Assembly: GCA_958403605.1 (NCBI GenBank)
Contig: CATXYA010000044.1
Coordinates: 1 to 8,596 of the forward strand
DNA length: 8,596 bases
Direction of reading: 5' to 3'
Source of the DNA: an uncultured Oscillospiraceae bacterium
Lineage (GTDB): Bacteria > Bacillota > Clostridia > Oscillospirales > Ruminococcaceae
This document shows, piece by piece, positions 1 through 4,693 of this stretch; position 1 is the stretch's first letter, and every line of letters starts with the position of its first letter. Under the pieces are notes generated by a model. It searched no databases, was not told the origin of the DNA, and saw nothing but the letters and a program-made list of their open reading frames with translations. The translations under genes and the position numbers were made by a program.

Positions 1-92
1 AAAAGCAGGGCGGCGGGACGCCGCCCGCGTTGCCTTCCCCCGGTGGGGGAAGGTGTCAGCCGCAAAGCGGCTGACGGATGAGGGGGCGCCGG
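1..92 (+). repeat. Composite intergenic repeat, copy A
   Basis: This stretch contains three hairpins in a row: 8-26 (GGGCGGCG, loop GGA, CGCCGCCC), 33-53 (CCTTCCCCC, loop GGT, GGGGGAAGG) and 55-75 (GTCAGCCGC, loop AAA, GCGGCTGAC). The block GGATGAGGGGGCGCC follows. Its reverse complement matches the right end of the window (8517-8596) and, more partially, 8139-8185. The central variable hairpin differs between copies while the flanking blocks are conserved. No coding potential is convincing here. The pattern looks like the dispersed intergenic repeats common in Oscillospirales-type genomes (family recollection, not searched). No T-run follows the stems, so a simple intrinsic terminator is unlikely, although copy A lies just downstream of the TetR gene. 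Confidence 0.75.
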
Positions 93-168
93 CGCGCCTG
101 CCCTCTATGCCAACGCCGGACGGATGGGGGGCGCCCACGCACTTTCCCCATGCAAAACGCCTCCGCCT
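93..168. other. Non-coding spacer with a partial repeat echo
   Basis: The spacer lies between repeat copy A and the TetR stop codon. The block at about 118-135 (GGACGGATGGGGGGCGCC) repeats the last part of copy A (72-92) with small differences. It looks like a decayed tandem duplicate of the repeat's conserved end. No gene, promoter or convincing terminator was seen. Confidence 0.4.
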
Positions 169-759
169 TTATTCCTCCGCCCCGCCGCTCCCCTCCGCCA
201 GCTGGGCCAGGGTGGCGGCCAGGCGGCGGGAAAAGCCCTCGTCCCGGAAAACGGGGTTGTCCAGCTGGCGCTGCACCAGCAGCCCGTCGGCCAGCAGCAA
301 GATCAGCCACGCCAAATAACCGCTTTCGGCCCCCGGCGCGCGCTGGGCCAGCCGGGTGGCCAGCGTCTGCTGGAATTGGGCGTACAGCTCGATGTATTTC
401 TGCCGCAGCGCGTCCTGCCCGGATACGCTGGCCCCAATGAGATACAGGCGCAGGTTGCCGAAGGCGTCGTCCGCGCCGCGCTCCAGCACAAAGCGGAACA
501 GGCGCGGCAGGCTGGTGTCCTTTTCCCGGTTGTCCACCCATTGCAGCAGCTCGTCCAGCAGGGAGGAGAGGTATTTTTCCGCCACGTCGAACAGAATGTC
601 GTCCTTGCTGCTGTAATAATAATAGAGCGTGCCCTTGCTGATGTGCGCCGTGGCGGCGATCTGCGCCAGGGTGATGTTGTCGAAGCTCGTCTGGCGCAGC
701 AGCTGGGCCGCCGCCTGCAGGATGGTCTCTTTCACGTTCGCGTTCAGCGGCGCCGCCAT
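169..759 (-). CDS. TetR/AcrR-family transcriptional regulator
   Basis: A 196-residue protein of typical TetR length. The N-terminal DNA-binding domain is clear: a helix from about residue 9 (KETILQAAAQLL), then the helix-turn-helix at about 30-49 with the family signature ISKGTLYYYYSSKDDIL. The rest is an alpha-helical ligand-binding and dimerisation region that cannot be assigned to a known effector class. The ATG at 759 is preferred over an in-frame GTG at 768: the GGAAGGG ribosome site (770-776) is 10 nt before the ATG but almost abuts the GTG. A strong promoter lies just upstream (796-824). The gene is transcribed away from the XRE regulator and the flavoenzyme operon, the usual position for a local repressor, but its target and ligand are not shown by the sequence. 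A fatty acyl or alkyl ligand would fit the operon's proposed lipid role, as inference only. Confidence 0.92.
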   Translation of the reverse strand: MAAPLNANVKETILQAAAQLLRQTSFDNITLAQIAATAHISKGTLYYYYSSKDDILFDVAEKYLSSLLDELLQWVDNREKDTSLPRLFRFVLERGADDAFGNLRLYLIGASVSGQDALRQKYIELYAQFQQTLATRLAQRAPGAESGYLAWLILLLADGLLVQRQLDNPVFRDEGFSRRLAATLAQLAEGSGGAEE

Positions 760-795
760 GCTGCCCACACCCTTCCGTGTTCGTCTGATTGTACC

Positions 796-824
796 AGTAT
801 ACCCGTTTTGGAAAAGGCCGTCAA
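796..824 (-). promoter_or_regulatory. Sigma-70-type promoter of the TetR gene
   Basis: Read on the minus strand, a -35 box TTGACG (819-824) and a -10 box TATACT (796-801) are separated by exactly 17 bp. This predicts a transcript start near 789 and a short leader before the TetR ATG at 759. The imperfect palindrome CCGTCAATTGCGG (818-830) overlaps the -35 box and could be an operator, though support is weak. Confidence 0.75.
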
Positions 825-873
825 TTGCGGCGCCGCGGCGCGGTGCTGCCGCCGGAAGTTTCCTGCTCCGGAT

Positions 874-889
874 GTGTGGTATGCCACAC
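874..889 (+). promoter_or_regulatory. Palindromic operator copy 1 (GTGTGG-N4-CCACAC)
   Basis: A perfect inverted repeat with 6-bp arms around TATG. It shares the pattern GTGTG(G/A)(T/A)ATG(C/T)CACAC with the second palindrome at 927-944. The centre (881.5) is about 41 bp upstream of the transcript start predicted from the TATAAT at 911-916, and the site overlaps the expected -35 position. No good -35 hexamer is present there. That arrangement would suit an activator bound at -41.5, or a repressor. The inner form TGTGG-N4-CCACA recalls CRP/FNR-type half-sites with FNR-like 4-bp spacing, but the binding protein is unknown. Confidence 0.6.
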
Positions 890-910
890 TATTTTAAAGG
901 ATTCTTTCCT

Positions 911-916
911 TATAAT
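911..916 (+). promoter_or_regulatory. -10 box (TATAAT) of the XRE regulator gene
   Basis: A perfect TATAAT lies 50 nt before the XRE start codon. At 16-18 bp upstream there is no recognisable TTGACA-like -35; the sequence there is CACTATT, overlapped by palindrome copy 1. The promoter therefore probably depends on, or is controlled by, a factor bound at the palindromes. The predicted transcript start is near 923. Confidence 0.6.
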
Positions 917-926
917 CAAGAGGGAA

Positions 927-944
927 TGTGTGAAATGTCACACA
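927..944 (+). promoter_or_regulatory. Palindromic operator copy 2 (TGTGTGA-N4-TCACACA)
   Basis: A perfect inverted repeat with 7-bp arms around AATG. It is nearly identical in its 16-bp core to copy 1 (874-889), whose centre is 54 bp away, about five helical turns, so both sites face the same side of the DNA. It lies just after the predicted transcript start and before the ribosome binding site, a position typical of a repressor site. Candidate binders are the XRE protein itself (autoregulation), the neighbouring TetR protein, or a CRP/FNR-family regulator encoded elsewhere. Confidence 0.6.
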
Positions 945-966
945 AATTAAAAGGAGGAAGAGAACG

Positions 967-1203
967 ATGGAGCAGAAAATCAAGCAGGACCGCTGCTTGG
1001 GGGCCAACCTGCGGCGGCTGCGGCAGGCGGCGGGGTACACGCAGGAACAGGTGGCGGCACAGTTACAAACGCAGGGCGTCAACATGTCGCGGGATTTTTA
1101 CGCCCATATCGAGCGCGGGGATTACAACATCCGCGTCAGCGAGCTGGCCGCGCTGTGCCGGGTGCTGAAATGCTCTTACAACGACGTCTTCGCGGGGCTT
1201 TAA
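967..1203 (+). CDS. Small XRE-family helix-turn-helix regulator
   Basis: A 78-residue protein that is almost entirely one Cro/CI-type DNA-binding domain. Features are the conserved start LGANLRRLRQAAGYTQEQVA (about 11-30), the recognition region MSRDFYAHIERGD (40-52), and the closing helices SELAALCRVLKCSYNDVF (58-75). No effector domain is present, which is normal for this class of small Firmicutes regulators. The start is well supported: AAGGAGG at 951-957 sits 9 nt before the ATG. It has its own promoter with two matching palindromes (874-889, 927-944), suggesting tight, possibly autoregulated expression. It lies between the TetR gene and the flavoenzyme operon, but the operon has a separate promoter, so control of the operon by this protein is only a guess from proximity. 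Confidence 0.87.
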   Translation: MEQKIKQDRCLGANLRRLRQAAGYTQEQVAAQLQTQGVNMSRDFYAHIERGDYNIRVSELAALCRVLKCSYNDVFAGL

Positions 1204-1282
1204 GCGGCCCTCTTTGTCTATTTTGCACAGTCGGCGCGCGCTTTTTTCTCCGTGATGGGCGGCGCCTTCGGCCCCTCGGGCG
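1204..1282. other. Short spacer with a T-run after the XRE gene
   Basis: GCGCGCGC (1234-1241) is followed by six T residues (1242-1247), which looks terminator-like. However, no upstream sequence gives a convincing stem with a loop. No other feature was seen before the operon promoter. Confidence 0.25.
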
Positions 1283-1311
1283 TTGACTTTCGCACCGCGG
1301 GGGCTTACACT
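1283..1311 (+). promoter_or_regulatory. Sigma-70-type promoter of the flavoenzyme/kinase/AGPS-like operon
   Basis: The -35 box TTGACT (1283-1288) and the -10 box TACACT (1306-1311) have an ideal 17-bp spacer. The predicted transcript start is near 1318, giving a leader of about 40 nt that contains the palindrome at 1325-1342 and the GGAGGGAGGA ribosome site at 1345-1354. All five operon genes lie downstream without gaps, so this one promoter could serve them all. Confidence 0.72.
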
Positions 1312-1324
1312 GGGTTTAGGTCAA

Positions 1325-1342
1325 GTCGGCCAGCTGGCCGAC
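1325..1342. promoter_or_regulatory. Perfect 18-bp palindrome in the operon leader (probable operator)
   Basis: GTCGGCCAGCTGGCCGAC reads the same on both strands. It lies immediately downstream of the predicted transcript start and 2 nt before the ribosome binding site. Its length and placement fit an operator for a dimeric repressor such as the TetR protein. In RNA it could fold into a 7-bp stem with an AGCU loop next to the Shine-Dalgarno sequence. It does not resemble the palindromes at the XRE promoter, so the two promoters probably answer to different proteins. Confidence 0.6.
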
Positions 1343-1360
1343 ATGGAGGGAGGAAGCCGC

Positions 1361-3070
1361 ATGGACCCGCTGAAAAACGTACAAAAGAAGCTGGACGCCG
1401 CCTTCGGCGGCGCGGTGACGGCCTCGCTGGCGCAGGGTGTTTTGACGCTGGACGGCGCGCTGCCCGCCTGGCAGCAGGTGGTGGACGCCGGGCGTTTGTG
1501 CGCCGCGCCCAAGCGCTGGAGCGTGGTGAACCGCATCCGCTGCACGGGCGAGGAGCGCCCGGCCACCGTTTTGCCGCAGCTGCGGGACGACGCGCTGGCG
1601 GGCGCGCAGTTCGACGTGGCGGTCATCGGCGCGGGGGTAGTGGGCTGCGCCGTGGCGCGGGAGCTGTCCCGCTGGCAGCTGCGGGTGGTGCTGCTGGAAA
1701 AAGAGCACGACGTGGCCCTGCACGCCTCCAGCCGCAACGACGGCATGGTGCATCCGGGCATCGATTTGAAAAAAGGGACCCGGAAGCAGGAATACAACCG
1801 CCGGGGCAACGCCATGTACGATGAGGTGTGCCGCCAGCTGGGCGTGCCCTTCCGCCGCACCGGGCAGATCCTGGGCCTGCCGTACCGCTGGATGGCTCCG
1901 CTGCTGCCGCTGCTGCGGCTGTACTGGCTGCGCATGGGCGTGCCCTGCGAGGCCTTGAGCCGCGCCGAGGCCCTGCGCCGGGAGCCGGGCTTTTCGCAGG
2001 AGATGCAGTGTGCCCTGGCCTTTCCCACGGCGGGGGTGGTGTGCCCCTACGGCCTCACCATCGCCTATGCGGAAAATGCCGTGCAAAACGGCGTGCGCCT
2101 CAGCCTGGACACCGCCGTCACCGGCATGGAGATGGAAAACGGGCGCATCACGGCCCTGCACACCAACCGCGGCACCTGCACCGCCAGGGTGGTGGTGAAC
2201 GCGGCGGGCGTGTTCAGCGAGGACGTGGCGGAGATGGCGGGCGACCGCTTTTTCTCCATCCATCCGCGCAAGGGCACCAACGCCATCCTCGACAAAAAGG
2301 CGGCCCGCAAGGTGCACACCATTTTGTCCCTGCTGGGCACCGCGGACACCAAAAAGGCCCACACCAAGGGCGGCGGCATCGTCAGCACCGTGGACGGCAA
2401 CGTCCTGGTGGGGCCGGACGCCGTGGAGACGCCCAATAAGGAGGATTTTTCCACCGAGCGCGCCAGCGTGGCGGCCACCTTTGCAAAGCAGGGCCACGCG
2501 CTGCCCACCCTGTCCCAGGGGGAGATCATCACCTATTTCACGGGCGTGCGCGCGCCCACGTATGAAGAGGATTTCGTCATCGAAAAGGGCCGCGCCGCCA
2601 AAAACCTGGTGCACGCGGCGGGAATCCAATCGCCGGGGCTCACCGCCGCGCCCGCCATCGCCCAGGACGTGGCGAAAATGGCCGTGGAGCTGCTGGGCGG
2701 CGCGCCGGAAAACCCCGCGTTCGACCCCGTGCGGGCGCCCATCCCGCGCCCGGCCCAGCTGCCGCCGGAGCAGCGCGACGCCCTCATCCGCCAAAACCCG
2801 GATTACGGCGTCATCGTCTGCCGCTGCGAGGAAGTGAGCAAGGGCGAAATTTTGGACGCGCTGCGCCGCCCGGTGCCCTGCGACACGGTGGACGGCGTCA
2901 AGCGCCGGGTGCGGCCCGGCATGGGCCGCTGCCAGGGTGGCTTCTGCGGCCCCCTGGTGACCCAGCTGATCGCCCAGGAGCGGGGCATCCCGCTGGAGCA
3001 GGTGAAAAAAAGCGGCGACGGCTCACAGCTGCTGGTGGGCGGCACCAAGGAAGGGGGCGCGGGCAGATGA
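1361..3070 (+). CDS. GlpA/LhgO-type FAD-dependent dehydrogenase with [2Fe-2S] BFD domain and N-terminal BON-like segment
   Basis: A 569-residue flavoprotein. Residues 84-120 form the FAD-binding Rossmann unit (GAGVVG at 90-95, acidic E113), followed by RNDGMVHPGID (125-135) as in GlpA and L-2-hydroxyglutarate oxidase relatives. The C-terminus carries a BFD-like [2Fe-2S] site with Cys487, Cys489, Cys524 and Cys529 (C-x-C-x34-C-x4-C), as in anaerobic glycerol-3-phosphate dehydrogenase subunit A. Residues about 5-62 are extra and resemble a BON domain (VLTLDGALPAWQQVVDAGRL, then VVNRI). The ATG at 1361 follows GGAGGGAGGA at 1345-1354. An upstream in-frame TTG at 1283 is rejected because it is the -35 box itself. 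The expected reaction is oxidation of sn-glycerol-3-phosphate or a substituted analogue to the ketone, passing electrons through FAD and the cluster to the next two proteins. No signal peptide or membrane segment is seen, so it is probably cytoplasmic. The substrate is not proven. Confidence 0.9.
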   Translation: MDPLKNVQKKLDAAFGGAVTASLAQGVLTLDGALPAWQQVVDAGRLCAAPKRWSVVNRIRCTGEERPATVLPQLRDDALAGAQFDVAVIGAGVVGCAVARELSRWQLRVVLLEKEHDVALHASSRNDGMVHPGIDLKKGTRKQEYNRRGNAMYDEVCRQLGVPFRRTGQILGLPYRWMAPLLPLLRLYWLRMGVPCEALSRAEALRREPGFSQEMQCALAFPTAGVVCPYGLTIAYAENAVQNGVRLSLDTAVTGMEMENGRITALHTNRGTCTARVVVNAAGVFSEDVAEMAGDRFFSIHPRKGTNAILDKKAARKVHTILSLLGTADTKKAHTKGGGIVSTVDGNVLVGPDAVETPNKEDFSTERASVAATFAKQGHALPTLSQGEIITYFTGVRAPTYEEDFVIEKGRAAKNLVHAAGIQSPGLTAAPAIAQDVAKMAVELLGGAPENPAFDPVRAPIPRPAQLPPEQRDALIRQNPDYGVIVCRCEEVSKGEILDALRRPVPCDTVDGVKRRVRPGMGRCQGGFCGPLVTQLIAQERGIPLEQVKKSGDGSQLLVGGTKEGGAGR

Positions 3071-4326
3071 AGAGCGAATGGTTCGACGTGGCGGTGCTGG
3101 GCGGCGGCCCCGCGGGGCTGGCGGCAGCGCTGGCCGCGCAGCAGGCGGGCGCCTCGGTGCTGCTGATCGAGCGGGAGGAGCGCCTGGGCGGCATTTTGAA
3201 GCAGTGCATCCACGACGGCTTTGGGCTGGTGCGTTTCGGGCGCAAAATGGCCGGGCCGGAGTACGCCCAGGCCTTCATCGATCAGGTGAAGGCCTCCCCG
3301 GTGCAGGTGGCGTTGCGCAGCTTCGCCACGGAGCTGACGAAAACGCAGGACGGCTTTGCCGCCGCGCTGGTGACGGCCCAGGGCCTGCGAAAGATCGAGA
3401 TGAAAAGCCTGGTGCTGGCCACGGGCTGCCGCGAGCGCACGGCCCGGCAGGTGGCCATCCACGGCACCCGGCCCGCGGGCGTGTACACGGCGGGCACGGC
3501 GCAGCACTACACCAATCTGTTGGGCAAGCTGCCCGTGCGGCGCTGCGTCATCCTGGGCTCGGGCGACATCGGCCTCATCATGGCGCGCCGCCTGACGCTG
3601 GAGGGCGCCCAGGTGGTGGGCGTGTACGAGGCCAAGCCCACGCCCAGCGGCCTGGCGCGCAACATCAGCCAGTGCCTGGACGATTTCGGCATCCCCCTGT
3701 ACACCAGCCACACCGTCACCCGCGTGTTTGGCCGCCAGCGGCTGGAGGCCGTGGAGGTGGCGCAGGTGGACGGGGCCATGCAGCCCATTGCGGGCACCGA
3801 GGAGTGCATCGCCTGCGACGGGCTGGTGATCTCGGTGGGGCTGATCCCGGAGAACGAGCTGGCCGAGCGGCTGGACGTGCCGCTGGACCCCAAGACCAAG
3901 GGCCCGGTGTGCGACCAGGCGTATCAAACGCTGGTGGATGGTGTTTTCGCCTGCGGCAACGCGCTGCACGTGAACGACCTGGTGGACTATGTGTCCGAGA
4001 GCGGCGAGGGCGCGGGGCGCGCCGCGGCCGCCTGGGCGGGAGGCCGCCGGGCGCTGGCCCAGGTGGAGGCCGACAACAGCCTGCTGTACTGCGTGCCCCA
4101 GCGCCTGGATACAAGCGGACCGCTGAATGAGACCGTGCTGTTTTTCCGCGCCAAAGAGGAGCGGGGCAAGACCCGCCTGGTGCTGCAGGCGGACGGCCGG
4201 GAAATATACACCAAGACCTACCGGGCCCTGCGCCCGCCGGAGATGGAGCGCCTGTGCGTGGACCTCTCCGCCTGCGGCCTGCACGAGGGCAGCCGGGTCA
4301 CGATCTGCTTAAAGGAGGCGCCGTGA
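3067..4326 (+). CDS. NAD(P)/FAD-dependent oxidoreductase, partner flavoprotein of the GlpA-like dehydrogenase
   Basis: A 419-residue protein with two dinucleotide-binding units: GGGPAG (12-17, with E35) for FAD, and GSGDIG (164-169) for NAD(P). It belongs to the pyridine-nucleotide-disulfide oxidoreductase fold but lacks a redox CxxC pair; only a lone Cys47 lies in the region LGGILKQCIHDGFG. The stretch ACGNALHVNDLVDYV (about 295-309) replaces the usual CGD FAD motif and is typical, as I recall it, of the family found beside GlpA-like and DUF1667 genes. Residues about 336-419 form a beta-rich C-terminal domain. The start overlaps the previous stop (ATGA), implying translational coupling. The likely role is accepting electrons from the GlpA-like subunit and reducing NAD(P)+, or working in reverse. 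It is often annotated GlpB-like, but there is no sign of membrane anchoring. Confidence 0.9.
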   Translation: MKSEWFDVAVLGGGPAGLAAALAAQQAGASVLLIEREERLGGILKQCIHDGFGLVRFGRKMAGPEYAQAFIDQVKASPVQVALRSFATELTKTQDGFAAALVTAQGLRKIEMKSLVLATGCRERTARQVAIHGTRPAGVYTAGTAQHYTNLLGKLPVRRCVILGSGDIGLIMARRLTLEGAQVVGVYEAKPTPSGLARNISQCLDDFGIPLYTSHTVTRVFGRQRLEAVEVAQVDGAMQPIAGTEECIACDGLVISVGLIPENELAERLDVPLDPKTKGPVCDQAYQTLVDGVFACGNALHVNDLVDYVSESGEGAGRAAAAWAGGRRALAQVEADNSLLYCVPQRLDTSGPLNETVLFFRAKEERGKTRLVLQADGREIYTKTYRALRPPEMERLCVDLSACGLHEGSRVTICLKEAP

Positions 4327-4327
4327 G

Positions 4328-4693
4328 ATGGAAAAAGAGCTGGTCTGTATCGTCTGCCCCAACGGCTGCCGCCTGACGGTGCGCCGTGAGGGGGACGACA
4401 TCACCGTGCAGGGCAACCTGTGCCCCAAGGGCGCGGCCTTTGCCAGGGCGGAGCTGACGCACCCCATGCGCACCCTCACCACCACCGTGCACACGGCGGG
4501 CGCGGCGCTGCCCATGCTGCCGGTGCGCACGGACGGGGAGATCCCGAAAGAGCTGCTGGGCGCGGCCATGGCCGACCTGGCGGGGCTGCGGGTGGCGGCG
4601 CCGGTGCGCTGCGGCCAAACGGTGCTGGCGGACGTGGCGGGCACGGGCGTGGCCGTCATCGCCACCTGCGATCTGGAACAGGAGGCGCCGTGA
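4328..4693 (+). CDS. DUF1667 iron-sulfur protein
   Basis: A 121-residue protein. Four cysteines in the N-terminal third, Cys7, Cys10, Cys14 and Cys32 (C-x2-C-x3-C-x17-C, in CIVCPNGC and NLCPKG), match the cluster-binding pattern of DUF1667 and resemble the [4Fe-4S] site at the start of molybdopterin oxidoreductases. No molybdopterin domain follows; the rest is a short alpha/beta region ending soon after ATCDLEQEAP. It begins 1 nt after the previous stop and has AAGGAGG at 4312-4318. In anaerobes this family is regularly encoded next to GlpA-like and pyridine-nucleotide flavoprotein genes, so it is most likely the third, electron-carrying subunit of the dehydrogenase complex. The function of DUF1667 itself is not established. 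Confidence 0.9.
   Translation: MEKELVCIVCPNGCRLTVRREGDDITVQGNLCPKGAAFARAELTHPMRTLTTTVHTAGAALPMLPVRTDGEIPKELLGAAMADLAGLRVAAPVRCGQTVLADVAGTGVAVIATCDLEQEAP

Noticed and set aside
1..97. Repeat copy A as a terminator or riboswitch for the TetR gene
   Set aside because: The stems have no following T-run on the minus strand, and the same block occurs elsewhere next to unrelated sequence, so a dispersed repeat is the better explanation.
760..768. GTG at 768 as the start of the TetR gene
   Set aside because: The GGAAGGG ribosome site is only about 1 nt away from it, whereas the ATG at 759 has normal spacing.
1234..1247. GC run plus six T residues as an intrinsic terminator of the XRE gene
   Set aside because: No partner arm was found that forms a proper stem and loop; only the T-run supports it.
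1283..1360. TTG at 1283 as an earlier start for the GlpA-like gene
   Set aside because: This TTG is the -35 box of the operon promoter, and the added residues show no family similarity. The ATG at 1361 has an excellent ribosome binding site.
1316..2794. Long open frame on the minus strand opposite the GlpA-like gene
   Set aside because: The protein is rich in His, Ala, Gly and Arg with no recognisable domain, and it lies entirely opposite a well-supported gene. It is a codon-bias shadow typical of GC-rich DNA.
4420..4692. N-terminal extension of the kinase frame
   Set aside because: It overlaps the DUF1667 gene out of frame and is a Gly/Ala/His-rich shadow. The kinase family start matches the ATG at 4693.
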